This document shows, one piece after another, positions 9,287 through 16,861 of a DNA stretch of 23,852 nucleotides (positions within the stretch are counted from its first letter, which is position 1; each line of letters begins with the position of its first letter). The notes beneath the pieces are model-generated. The model was not told where the DNA came from. It did not search any database and saw nothing but the letters and a program-made list of their open reading frames with translations. The stretch lies in IMG/VR virus record IMGVR_UViG_3300007512_000200, positions 1 through 23,852 of that record; one strand, 5' to 3'. The DNA comes from a virus. Made by a program: the position numbers and the translations under genes.

Positions 9287-11458
9287 TTAAGAAAGACACC
9301 CACACAGTCCATCGTGTGCATTTGGAACATCGAAGAAATATATGTCTTTTGGAATGGTTGGGTCTGGTTCATCTAATGGTTCTTCTTTTGGAGCAATTGT
9401 TCCTTTTACAATTTCTCCGTCTTCATTTAATTCTCCTAGCATGTAATTAGGAATTCTATACATCTGTACGATGTGACGCTTCATGTTCCAAGGTCCATCC
9501 ATTATATCGTTCTCATTACTTTCTAATGCACATGGGTCGTCCAACATATCAGCACCTTCTGCAACATTAACTTCAAAATATCCACCGACTGGCATCATTT
9601 GATATGATTCTGGATAATCATTATATTCTAAATCAGCAACATTAATACCAGGACCAACATTAACATTAGTACCGTCTGTTGTGTTCATTAATTCGTTTAA
9701 GTTATAAGCAGGGTTTGTCCATTCCACATCCTCGTCTGGGTTTGCTCCTCTAAATGTTCCTGCTAGACCTTGACCTTCAGGCGGTATAACAATTTTTACT
9801 GGTGAACCTTCTGGACTAATGTCTGTACCCAAATTGTCTTCCACATGGTCACTAGGCCATATCTCAACTTCTCTCCAAGAATATTCGTAGATTCCGCCCC
9901 TGTCATCTGGTGTAACTTTTTTTGCATCTTCAATAACTGCAAGAAACACAAAAGGTTTAATAGATTGTTTATCACAACAAATAGAATGTCTGTATACATT
10001 AAACTTTTCTTTAAGATTAACTACTTGAAGGTGTGCTTTAATACTATCAGATGTTGGTTTTTTAATATCTTTTTGAATAGTTTTTATTATTTCCCCTTCA
10101 AGAGTTGTTTGGTCAAACATTGTTTGCCAAAGTTTATCATTTCTTTTTCCTTGCTTTCCTTCTAGTGCCGCAGAACCAAGAAAATCATAAGACTTTTCTC
10201 CATGATAATTATATGGAGAATCAAAATATCCATACAGTCCAGTGTTGTCATGTTTTCTTACAGACTTTCTTTCTATGTTTACTGGATTATCAATGTTTAT
10301 AGAAGTGTCTATACTTTCTGGAAGAAGTTTAAATTTTTCTACCCTTCCACCGTCCGACTCAGTACCCCATTTTCCTTCTTCCCCATCTCCACCTTCATTA
10401 ACTTCATGATAACCATATGTAATAATTTCTCTACCTCCCCAATCCGTTGATAGCGGATGAGTGTGTGCGGTGGTAAAATCTACATAATCAAAATACGGGT
10501 CTTCATATGATGGTTTTATTCTTTCATAATATGATGTATATGCGCCAGACTTGAACGCATTTAAATGGTCATACTCACTAAAGTTTATCATCGATTCAAT
10601 TTTTCTATTACCTTTTCCTTCTTCTTCATCATCTATCATTCCAACTCTATATTCGTTTGCTCCACCACGCTCACCACCGTAAAGAACACCTTTCTCATTC
10701 GCATCTTTAATCATCTGTCTAATAGATTTAAAATGCCATCCATCTAGGTCTGCATAAAATAAATAATTTACACCACTCAAGTCTGTTGTAACGGCATTTT
10801 CAGAAAGATTATTCATGAGTTGCATAAGATTTGGTGGATGAACATCCTTACCCCAAGGATACATACTTTGATTTTTTTTCAACCATATCCAGTTATGTGT
10901 ATCTTCAATTTCCATTTCCTTTTGTGCGTTAGAAAATCCTTCCACAGCATCGGGATTTAAATATTTACCTGCTAACTCATTTACTAAACCATCACTACCC
11001 GCAATTGGTCCAATAAAATCTTCATCCATATAATCTAAATTATCCCAATCTAATATGTAACTTTCACAAGACACAAATTCAAGTTCCCACCCCGCTCCAG
11101 GTCTAGCACTTGGTCCAGAAGTTGCTTCTACTGATTCGTTACCTGTTGCTCTTACATCATTCACACAGAAGGTTAATGTGTGTTTAGAATTTTCAATCTC
11201 TGGAGATTCCATTTCTATGTCTACAAATTCATTACCTGTCATATTAAAATAATCACCGACAGTATTCGGTTCTTTGAATTTTAAAGAACCAACTATACCA
11301 TTACGCATTATGTTTTCATTAATTTGCATACCTGCAAACAATTCTTGCATTACACCATCTTCTTCTGGTGCAGGTATAATTTGAAGTTCATCCCCACTTC
11401 GTTGATTTCGTATAACTATTTTTGTAATATTAATGTCTGATGGTGTTTGCTTTGCCAT
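9287..11458 (-). CDS. 27: Baseplate hub protein, gp27-like
   Basis: This 723-aa protein has the N-terminal pattern of marine myovirus hub proteins: INENIMRNGIVGSLKFKEPN, GNEFVDIEMES and a run ending LTFCVNDVRA, equivalent to the first beta-barrel of T4 gp27/Mu gp44. Around residues 490-515 is a NVYRHSICCDKQSIKPFVFL block also typical of these proteins. It is much longer than T4 gp27 (391 aa), with long acidic inserts. It ends in a Cys-bearing tail, LCGCLS. The hub links the tail tube to the central spike and the wedges. Start at 11458 has AAGGGTGA upstream. The family assignment is from recalled motifs and from its place between gp53 and the other baseplate genes. Confidence 0.65.
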   Translation of the reverse strand: MAKQTPSDINITKIVIRNQRSGDELQIIPAPEEDGVMQELFAGMQINENIMRNGIVGSLKFKEPNTVGDYFNMTGNEFVDIEMESPEIENSKHTLTFCVNDVRATGNESVEATSGPSARPGAGWELEFVSCESYILDWDNLDYMDEDFIGPIAGSDGLVNELAGKYLNPDAVEGFSNAQKEMEIEDTHNWIWLKKNQSMYPWGKDVHPPNLMQLMNNLSENAVTTDLSGVNYLFYADLDGWHFKSIRQMIKDANEKGVLYGGERGGANEYRVGMIDDEEEGKGNRKIESMINFSEYDHLNAFKSGAYTSYYERIKPSYEDPYFDYVDFTTAHTHPLSTDWGGREIITYGYHEVNEGGDGEEGKWGTESDGGRVEKFKLLPESIDTSINIDNPVNIERKSVRKHDNTGLYGYFDSPYNYHGEKSYDFLGSAALEGKQGKRNDKLWQTMFDQTTLEGEIIKTIQKDIKKPTSDSIKAHLQVVNLKEKFNVYRHSICCDKQSIKPFVFLAVIEDAKKVTPDDRGGIYEYSWREVEIWPSDHVEDNLGTDISPEGSPVKIVIPPEGQGLAGTFRGANPDEDVEWTNPAYNLNELMNTTDGTNVNVGPGINVADLEYNDYPESYQMMPVGGYFEVNVAEGADMLDDPCALESNENDIMDGPWNMKRHIVQMYRIPNYMLGELNEDGEIVKGTIAPKEEPLDEPDPTIPKDIYFFDVPNAHDGLCGCLS

Positions 11459-11483
11459 TATTATTCACCCTTGATATCATTTT

Positions 11484-12488
11484 TTATGTGTATGTTACAA
11501 GTTTGGTAGTTCCTCTTGGAACATTACCCCTTAATAAAGATTCTACTTCATTAGAAACTAAACCTGCTAGATTTGCATTCAGTAATCTAATTGTTTTATT
11601 TCTGTCATTATCATATACCACTTCTTCCTCAACAGTAATTATAGAAACTTCATCTGGTAACGATGTACCTATCATATATTTATATAACAAAGTTCCAGTT
11701 AATCCACACATATTACGAAACTGAAAATAGTCGTGAGTTAGTCCGACAGTAGTATAAGGATTTAGTTCATTTATTCTATCACCACTCTCATATGAAAATC
11801 TAGAAACACCTTCTTTAATAGAAGTTTTCTTTTGTACCTTTGCAAATGTTGCACCAGCAGTTGCACACAGAGGGGCAGCATTTGAATCGGGTGCAGTAAA
11901 TACAGTACATGATGTAGCACCCACATTTTGTCTAAAGCAACCAGTTTCACCAAAACCAGATGTTATAGGATTAGTCCACTGTCCCTGCTCATCTAAACCA
12001 AATGCACAAATTTCATCTCCTGAAGAAATAGTCCCCACTTTTCTTTTTACATTTATTCTATGAAAAAGTCTATCATAAGAATCTACTACTCCAAAGTGGT
12101 CTATATCAATCCCTCCAGTTTTACCTGTATCTCTCTTAACAACTATATCACCCTCAGAAATATCCAAATCCTCTAATACAAAATAACTATCTCCATTTAA
12201 AAAATTATTAAATAGTGATTTTATTTGAGATTGAGATTTAGGCCATTCTGAATTTACATCAGACATATTATTTGAAAATAATACTAACCACCAATACCTT
12301 GAACTTCCATAATAAGTTCTTGCTATATCGTCTGGTCTAGAACCTTCTGGAACTAAAACTGCTACAAAGTTTTGGGTTTCCTGAAGTGTCTTATCCGTAA
12401 ATTTTACTCTACGGAAAATGTCCATCATTTCCAAATCTGGTACACCCGGAAAACTATAATTAATACTTTCCATTTTTTCAAAATACAT
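11484..12488 (-). CDS. 53: Baseplate wedge subunit gp53
   Basis: This 334-aa protein carries the diagnostic gp53 N-terminus: a hydrophobic strand (FVAVLVPE, residues 41-48), then RPDDIARTYYGSSRYWWLVL (51-70), FSNNM and EWP. This LysM-like block is shared by gp53 and related baseplate proteins, and T4 gp53 (196 aa) is shorter. The remaining 250 residues are a beta-rich extension with little low-complexity sequence. gp53 joins the wedge to gp25 and the hub and primes sheath assembly. The ATG at 12488 shares its A with the stop of the preceding gene (TAATG), with GGAG about 12 nt upstream. An internal Met at residue 6 has no better ribosome site. Confidence 0.9.
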   Translation of the reverse strand: MYFEKMESINYSFPGVPDLEMMDIFRRVKFTDKTLQETQNFVAVLVPEGSRPDDIARTYYGSSRYWWLVLFSNNMSDVNSEWPKSQSQIKSLFNNFLNGDSYFVLEDLDISEGDIVVKRDTGKTGGIDIDHFGVVDSYDRLFHRINVKRKVGTISSGDEICAFGLDEQGQWTNPITSGFGETGCFRQNVGATSCTVFTAPDSNAAPLCATAGATFAKVQKKTSIKEGVSRFSYESGDRINELNPYTTVGLTHDYFQFRNMCGLTGTLLYKYMIGTSLPDEVSIITVEEEVVYDNDRNKTIRLLNANLAGLVSNEVESLLRGNVPRGTTKLVTYT

Positions 12489-13390
12489 TATTGCGACGCT
12501 CCAGTTTGTACATCTTGTTCACCCTCTCCACCTCTAGCCGCACCACCACGAAGTTGACTTCTGGATTGTAAGAACTCTCCAGTGTTGATTGCAGGTTCTA
12601 GTTCAGCGAAGTTTACTTTTAGTGCAGTAGCCGCTGGATAACCACCCTGTGTCTGGTGCAATGAACCATCTGCTGTTTGTATCGATACACTTGTGAGAGA
12701 AGAAGGTAATGGGTCGATTACCCAAGTGTTATTATTTTTGTTAATATAGTCAAAAGTTCTAATTTGCCAAATAGGAGGATGAACTACTCTAGAATAAATT
12801 TCATCATTTGAAGCCATAGGATATGCCATCCTCTGAAATGTCTTAACGATACTATCAACGATTGCTCCCTCTGTTTCATTTTTTGGAATAAGAATCCATG
12901 CATATGAATGCTTTCTTAATTCTGCTCCTTTGTATATGTTATCACTTTCGTCCATAGGTCTTTGCGCATACAAAGAAGAAGTTCCAAGAAAATCAGATGC
13001 AAGTGTTTTCAACCCAAACCAACTTCTCCATGTTTCTCTCCATCCACCCGGAGTCATATCCCATATACCACCAGTAGTTTCTGCTTGCCCCCTTGCATAA
13101 TTTATTTGTGTATCATCGGTAAGATTGTTGGGTAGAGGTAAAGTTATATCAGCAAGATTTCCTTTAATTGCATTCTCTCTGAACATTTGTTTATTCTCAT
13201 ATACATCTGCACAGAAATTAATAGAAACTGGAATCTGCATTCCACGACTTGTTACCCCACCATAACCATTCGGTGGAAATTTTTGGGCGGCAGCGGCAAA
13301 ATCTGACCTGTCAGAATCTGGTGTAAGAACATCAGAAGCAAATTTTGCTGCCAATGCTCCTCCTGCCATAACTAAAAGTGGTGCTACCAT
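12488..13390 (-). CDS. 48: Baseplate tail-tube cap protein, gp48/gp54-like
   Basis: I start this gene at the ATG at 13390 (300 aa) because AAGGAGAA lies 8 nt before it. An upstream in-frame ATG would run into the divergent gp4 gene and has no ribosome site. The N-terminus is hydrophobic (VAPLLVMAGGALAAKFA). The body ends with SRVVHPPIWQIRTFDYI, then WVIDPLPSSLTSVSIQT and ATALKVNFAELEPAI, the beta-strand pattern of tube-fold proteins that cap the hub and start the tube. T4 gp48 is 364 aa and gp54 320 aa. Only one of this length is present, so it may serve both roles. The tail is rich in Arg, Gly and Gln. Confidence 0.75.
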   Translation of the reverse strand: MVAPLLVMAGGALAAKFASDVLTPDSDRSDFAAAAQKFPPNGYGGVTSRGMQIPVSINFCADVYENKQMFRENAIKGNLADITLPLPNNLTDDTQINYARGQAETTGGIWDMTPGGWRETWRSWFGLKTLASDFLGTSSLYAQRPMDESDNIYKGAELRKHSYAWILIPKNETEGAIVDSIVKTFQRMAYPMASNDEIYSRVVHPPIWQIRTFDYINKNNNTWVIDPLPSSLTSVSIQTADGSLHQTQGGYPAATALKVNFAELEPAINTGEFLQSRSQLRGGAARGGEGEQDVQTGASQ

Positions 13391-13442
13391 GTTATTAATT
13401 CTCCTTCTTGTATAATATATATCTAAAGAAACGATATAATTT
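13391..13442. promoter_or_regulatory. Divergent promoter region between gp48/54 and gp4
   Basis: These 52 bases separate two operons that start in opposite directions, so both must have promoters in or near here. On the plus strand there is a TATAAT at about 13411 and a second TATAAT at 13435 close to the gp4 start. On the minus strand a CATAAATT overlaps the first bases of gp4 and differs from the late promoter at the last position. No clear -35 is visible. The role is inferred from the layout. Confidence 0.4.
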
Positions 13443-13874
13443 ATGGCATATAAAACAAAATATAAGACAATAAATCCATCAAAGTATATAGGAAATCCAA
13501 CGAACATCATATGTCGTTCTTTGTGGGAAAGGAGAGTGTGTAAATACCTTGACTATAATAAGAATGTTATAAGGTGGGGCAGTGAAGAAGTGATAATTCC
13601 ATACTACTCTCCTGTGGACAAAAAGAATCATAGGTATTTTCCAGACTTTATAGCAGAAATAAAAACCAACAGTGGTGAAGTAAAAACCTACATCATAGAG
13701 GTAAAGCCAAAAAAACAAACCATTCCACCAAAGAAAAAGAAACAAACTAGGTCATATATCAAAGAATGCTTAACATATAGTGTAAATGAAGCAAAATGGA
13801 AATCCGCTAATAAATACTGCAAACAAAAAGGCTGGAACTTTATTATTCTTACAGAAGATACGATATTACCATAA
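13443..13874 (+). CDS. 4: Head completion nuclease-fold protein gp4
   Basis: This 143-aa protein matches T4-type gp4 (head completion protein): AYKTKYKTINPSKYIGNPTN at the N-terminus, RSLWERRV at 25-32, HRYFPDFI at 63-70 and YIIEVKPKKQT at 83-93. E29, D68 and E86-V-K88 form a PD-(D/E)XK nuclease core of the TnsA type. gp4 acts on filled heads before tails attach, probably on DNA ends. Residues 89-102 are very lysine-rich. It opens the plus-strand operon, diverging from the gp48/54 gene. The start has only a weak purine-rich ribosome site. The C-terminus ends 34 nt before the tube-like gene. Confidence 0.88.
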   Translation: MAYKTKYKTINPSKYIGNPTNIICRSLWERRVCKYLDYNKNVIRWGSEEVIIPYYSPVDKKNHRYFPDFIAEIKTNSGEVKTYIIEVKPKKQTIPPKKKKQTRSYIKECLTYSVNEAKWKSANKYCKQKGWNFIILTEDTILP

Positions 13875-13880
13875 TTTTAT

Positions 13881-13888
13881 TATAAATA
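13881..13888 (+). promoter_or_regulatory. T4-type late promoter (TATAAATA)
   Basis: An exact TATAAATA, 20 bases before the ATG of the tail-tube-like gene and with GAGGAA between. It gives a short leader and fits late expression of a structural protein. Confidence 0.7.
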
Positions 13889-13908
13889 ATAAAGAGGAAA
13901 CTATAAAA

Positions 13909-14469
13909 ATGGCAGGATTTTCATCAATAGATTATTTCAAACAAACATTTCTCAGAAATGGACTAGCAAAACCTTCTAGATATCGTATAGAATTTGGTAA
14001 TGTTCCAGATGGTGGTTATTCGTCACGACAAGACCCTATATTTCCAGCAGAAACAGTAACTCTACCAACTAGAAGTTTTGTAACCAAAGAGGAACAATGG
14101 TTTGGTCCAAAAAGAACTGTTCCTGTTGGTAATTCATATAATACGGAAGTGGTTGTAACTTTTCCTGTATCATCAGACCAAAGAGAACGAGCATTTTTGG
14201 AAGGGTGGATGAGTTCGATAGTTCCTGACCATCAGGCAATGAATGGAAGTCCAGAACAGCATCAATATTCAAATTATATCGGTTCAATACACATGTCAAT
14301 AAAAACATTAGACGAATTAGATAAAGTGACATCTACATATACTTTTCAGGAAGTTTATCCATCAAACATATATCCTATATCTCTTGGTGCAAATATGTTT
14401 AATGATTATACAAGATTACAGGTTTCATTTCAATTCAGACATTATGCATTTCATATGGGTGAAGTATAA
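13909..14469 (+). CDS. Tail-tube-fold protein (gp19 family; possibly the gp54-type tube initiator)
   Basis: The start at 13909 gives 186 aa. GAGGAAAC lies upstream and a late promoter sits 20 bases before, while the longer in-frame ORF would overlap gp4. Family features are a short helix at the start (DYFKQTFLRNGLAKPSRYRI), EAFPAETVTLPTRS-like strand residues around 45-60, a central FLEGWMSS helix, and a YPSNIYPISLG stretch followed by LQVSFQFRHYAF at the C-terminus, equivalent to the last strands of T4 gp19 (163 aa). The main tube gene of T4-like phages is usually next to the sheath gene in the head cluster. This copy sits with the baseplate genes, so it may instead be the second tube-fold protein (gp54 role) or a paralogue. 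Confidence 0.75.
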   Translation: MAGFSSIDYFKQTFLRNGLAKPSRYRIEFGNVPDGGYSSRQDPIFPAETVTLPTRSFVTKEEQWFGPKRTVPVGNSYNTEVVVTFPVSSDQRERAFLEGWMSSIVPDHQAMNGSPEQHQYSNYIGSIHMSIKTLDELDKVTSTYTFQEVYPSNIYPISLGANMFNDYTRLQVSFQFRHYAFHMGEV

Positions 14470-14479
14470 TATTAATTGA

Positions 14480-14487
14480 TATAAATA
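14480..14487 (+). promoter_or_regulatory. T4-type late promoter (TATAAATA)
   Basis: An exact TATAAATA 19 bases before the gp26 start, with GTGAGG as ribosome site between them. It would drive gp26, the gp26-51 fusion and the tape-measure candidate. Confidence 0.7.
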
Positions 14488-14506
14488 TAATAAAGTGAGG
14501 TAAATA

Positions 14507-15226
14507 ATGAACAGATTGTCAAATTTATTAGTGTCAGATATTCCAAAATATGAAGTAGTTCTTCCATCTTCTGGTGATAAAAAATCATTTAGACCATTTT
14601 TGGTAAAAGAAGAAAAAATTCTTCTTCTTGCTCAACAGTCTGAAGATGATTCTTCCATGATTAGAGCAATAAAGAATATAATAGAATCCTGTGTTGATGA
14701 TATAGAAGATGCAGGTTCATTACCATTATTTGATGTAGAATATATATTTCTACAAATAAGAGGAAAATCTGTGGGTGAAGGAATAGAACCTATAGTTGTG
14801 TGTCCAGTTACAGAAGAAAACATACCAGTGAAGGTATCAATACCAGATATAGAAGTAATAACAACAGAAGGACACACAAAAGAAATAGAAATAAATAAAG
14901 AAATTATATTAAAGATGAAATATCCATCATTGGACGATTTAGATAAAAGGGATGGTATTATTGATTATGAAGACCCCTCTGCTTTCTATGATTTAATTTC
15001 AGATTGTATAGTTTCCATACAAACAAAATCTGAATTAATAAATTCATCTACTATACCTAAGCAAGAAATATCAGAGTTTGTTGACAATCTTACCAATAAA
15101 CAGTTTGAAAAAATATTGGATTTCTTTTTAACATCACCAAAAATAGAACATAGAGTTTTATATACCGCTTCGGATGGTATTGAAAGGGAGGTGGTGTTGT
15201 CAGGACTTTCGGATTTTTTCGGTTAG
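14507..15226 (+). CDS. 26: Baseplate hub assembly protein / tail assembly chaperone gp26
   Basis: This 239-aa protein fits T4 gp26 (208 aa, T4_baseplate family). Diagnostic is residues 15-40: YEVVLPSSGDKK-SFRPFLVKEEKILLLAQQ, followed by a helical SSMIRAIKNIIESCV and a central PVTEENIPVKV strand. The last five codons read gat ttt ttc ggt tag and contain a slippery site. A fraction of ribosomes should shift -1 there and continue into the gp51 frame, making a roughly 312-aa fusion. Position just ahead of gp51 and the tape-measure candidate mirrors the lambda G/GT/H arrangement. Start is supported by GAGG and the late promoter upstream. Confidence 0.88.
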   Translation: MNRLSNLLVSDIPKYEVVLPSSGDKKSFRPFLVKEEKILLLAQQSEDDSSMIRAIKNIIESCVDDIEDAGSLPLFDVEYIFLQIRGKSVGEGIEPIVVCPVTEENIPVKVSIPDIEVITTEGHTKEIEINKEIILKMKYPSLDDLDKRDGIIDYEDPSAFYDLISDCIVSIQTKSELINSSTIPKQEISEFVDNLTNKQFEKILDFFLTSPKIEHRVLYTASDGIEREVVLSGLSDFFG

Positions 15227-15248
15227 GACTCAGCCATTTGAGTCTTAA
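15214..15248 (+). promoter_or_regulatory. Programmed -1 frameshift signal: slippery T TTT TTC plus downstream hairpin
   Basis: In the gp26 frame the bases t|ttt|ttc at 15214-15220 form an X XXY YYZ heptamer, 4 nt before the stop codon at 15224. Right after it, 15223-15232 (ttaggactca) pairs with 15239-15248 (tgagtcttaa): ten pairs, one of them G-U, around a 6-nt loop (gccatt). The -1 frame is open from the slip site to 15444 with no stop. The heptamer, hairpin and frame are directly seen; frameshifting itself is inferred. Confidence 0.8.
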
Positions 15249-15444
15249 AGATTACTACCAAACAATATTCCAGATGGTACAACATCACAAATATAACATA
15301 TCTGAATTAGAAAATCTTATTCCGTGGGAAAGAGATGTGTATTTGGCTCAATTAATTGAATATATAGAAGTAGAGAATGAAAGAATAAAATTAGCACACA
15401 TAGAAGCAGAAAGGGCTGGTTCAAGAACAAACATAGTTGGATAA
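15220..15444 (+). CDS. 51: gp51-like hub assembly domain, expressed as -1 frameshift extension of gp26
   Basis: In the -1 frame after the slip site, 74 residues follow: R-L-G-L-S-H-L-S-L-K-DYYQTIFQMVQHHKYNIS, then ELENLIPWERDVYLAQLIEYI and a charged helix ending NIVG. The pattern fits gp51-type proteins next to gp26 in T4-like phages and the T domain of tail assembly chaperones. As an independent gene it would have only a TTG start (15238) with no ribosome site, inside the hairpin, so expression as a gp26-51 fusion is more likely. The fusion would bind the tape-measure protein made from the next gene, by analogy with lambda gpGT. Homology of this short domain to T4 gp51 is recalled, not computed. 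Confidence 0.7.
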   Translation, partial: RLGLSHLSLKDYYQTIFQMVQHHKYNISELENLIPWERDVYLAQLIEYIEVENERIKLAHIEAERAGSRTNIVG

Positions 15445-15450
15445 ATTTAA

Positions 15451-16812
15451 ATGAAGAACAAAAAGAAAATTAAACAAAATATTATTTCCCATTTCAATAA
15501 AAGAAAGAATGGAGATTCTGTTAATATAGTTCCGAAAGATAAAAATCCAATACCCAAAATAATAGAACCTATTAAAAAAGAAAAAAACAAACAACCAAAA
15601 AAAGAACAAAATTATATTCCAACAGAATTTAATGAAGCAATATTAAAATTAAATAAAAAAATAGAATTTATTGCCAATCGACCAAATGATTATCTCAACA
15701 CAAAGACAATAGAGAAGCATTATTATACAAACACCAAAAACAACAAGACAATAGAGAAGCATCATACAAACACCAAAAACAACAAGACAATAGAGAAGCA
15801 TCATACAGATACTAATAATAACAAGACAATAGAGAAGCATCATACAGATACTAATAATAACAAGACAATAGAGAAGCATCATACAGATACTAATAATAAC
15901 CAAAGAATAATTAATATTCCAAAGGAAATTAAAATTCCTACTGTAATAACTCCGATATCGGCAAAAGAAAAAGGTTTAAACAAAGAAACCAAAAATATAA
16001 AAAATATACACAACAATATTAAAAAAATATTATTTCACAATTCTAGAAATGACAAAAATATTAAATCACCAACAATAACAAATAACACAAATAACACCAA
16101 TAATAAAAACCCCTTTACAATAAACAAAACGAATATATCAAATAAAGAACTATCAAAGATACTAGAAAGAAATACAGATACCAATAGTACCAAAACAAAT
16201 AACAAATATTATACTATAGATAAGTCAACAGTAAATAAGATATTATCTGGTAAGACACAAGTCCCTAAAACTATACATGCATACGGTTATGGTACACCTA
16301 CAGACAAGCCAATCCAAAGAATATTTGGTGGGAAATTGGCTTTATTGGCTGACAAAGGTGAAGACGAAATAGTTACACCAGTGACAAAGATGAAAGAAGC
16401 CGAAAAAAGATGGAACGAATCAATAACCCGTACTGACCCAAACTCAGCGGCAGGTCGTGAACTTAGAAAGGACCCATCATATAGACGGTATCATAATGCA
16501 CATATAATTAAAAATGCACCTATAATTATTGACAATAATTCTGGTGCGCCTATAATTAAGAATCAAAATCAAACATTATCATCGATTGCTACTGATTCAA
16601 TAATGGAAAATACAACATTAAAACAAGAAACATCTGGACCTAAAACAGAAGAAAATGAACTTTCCGTCCACCCGAATGTTACTAATAACTATTATACAAA
16701 TGGTGGCAGTGATAGTGGTGGTGGTGCTTCAAGTTTTGGTGGAGGCACCAAAGCAACAGAGTCTATGGGATTACAAACCCAATATCCAATATGGCGTAGA
16801 GGGTTTGGTTAA
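15451..16812 (+). CDS. Probable tail tape-measure / tail-tube interior protein with 13-aa tandem repeats
   Basis: This 453-aa protein begins 6 nt after the gp51 frame ends, without an SD, so it is probably coupled to it. It occupies the tape-measure place in the chaperone-frameshift-tape order. Residues 1-280 are basic and very rich in Asn, Lys, Ile and Thr, with five tandem copies of KTIEKHHTDTNNN-type units at residues 85-150. The conserved-looking C-terminal part (about 285-453) has FGGKLALLADKGEDEIVTPVTKM, similar to the G-E-x-GPELVVP block at the end of many tape-measure proteins, and ends in a glycine-rich run and PIWRRGFG. T4 gp29 is 590 aa. The predicted order-poor, Asn-rich body is unusual, since tape measures are usually helical, so another internal tail protein is possible. 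Confidence 0.6.
   Translation: MKNKKKIKQNIISHFNKRKNGDSVNIVPKDKNPIPKIIEPIKKEKNKQPKKEQNYIPTEFNEAILKLNKKIEFIANRPNDYLNTKTIEKHYYTNTKNNKTIEKHHTNTKNNKTIEKHHTDTNNNKTIEKHHTDTNNNKTIEKHHTDTNNNQRIINIPKEIKIPTVITPISAKEKGLNKETKNIKNIHNNIKKILFHNSRNDKNIKSPTITNNTNNTNNKNPFTINKTNISNKELSKILERNTDTNSTKTNNKYYTIDKSTVNKILSGKTQVPKTIHAYGYGTPTDKPIQRIFGGKLALLADKGEDEIVTPVTKMKEAEKRWNESITRTDPNSAAGRELRKDPSYRRYHNAHIIKNAPIIIDNNSGAPIIKNQNQTLSSIATDSIMENTTLKQETSGPKTEENELSVHPNVTNNYYTNGGSDSGGGASSFGGGTKATESMGLQTQYPIWRRGFG
15703..15900. repeat. Five in-frame 39-bp tandem repeats (first copy 42 bp)
   Basis: Copies start at 15703, 15745, 15784, 15823 and 15862. The last three (15784-15900) are identical in sequence. The second differs at several positions in its 3' half, and the first carries one extra codon. 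Each encodes KTIEKHHTDTNNN or a near variant. Identity of adjacent copies points to recent slippage or unequal recombination. Confidence 0.97.
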
Positions 16813-16813
16813 T

Positions 16814-16843
16814 AAAAAAAAGGAGTCGTAAGACTCCTTTTTT
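16814..16843. terminator. Bidirectional intrinsic terminator between convergent operons
   Basis: The stem aggagtc / gactcct (16821-16827 with 16832-16838) has a 4-nt loop (gtaa). It is flanked by eight A on one side and six T on the other, so it gives a U-run when read from either strand. It lies between the tape-measure candidate (ends 16812) and the gp32 stop (16862). Confidence 0.92.
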
Positions 16844-16861
16844 AGTGAAGATTATAACGAA

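Noticed and set aside
11677-11684. Exact TATAAATA on the minus strand inside gp53
   Set aside because: It lies over 200 bases before the hub gene and within coding sequence; probably chance in AT-rich DNA.
13391-13510. N-terminal extension of the gp48/54 gene to 13510
   Set aside because: It would overlap the divergent gp4 gene by 68 bases. The ATG at 13390 has a strong AAGGAGAA, while the upstream ATG has none.
15703-15900. CRISPR-like array
   Set aside because: The repeats are contiguous, in frame, without spacers, and sit in a coding sequence.
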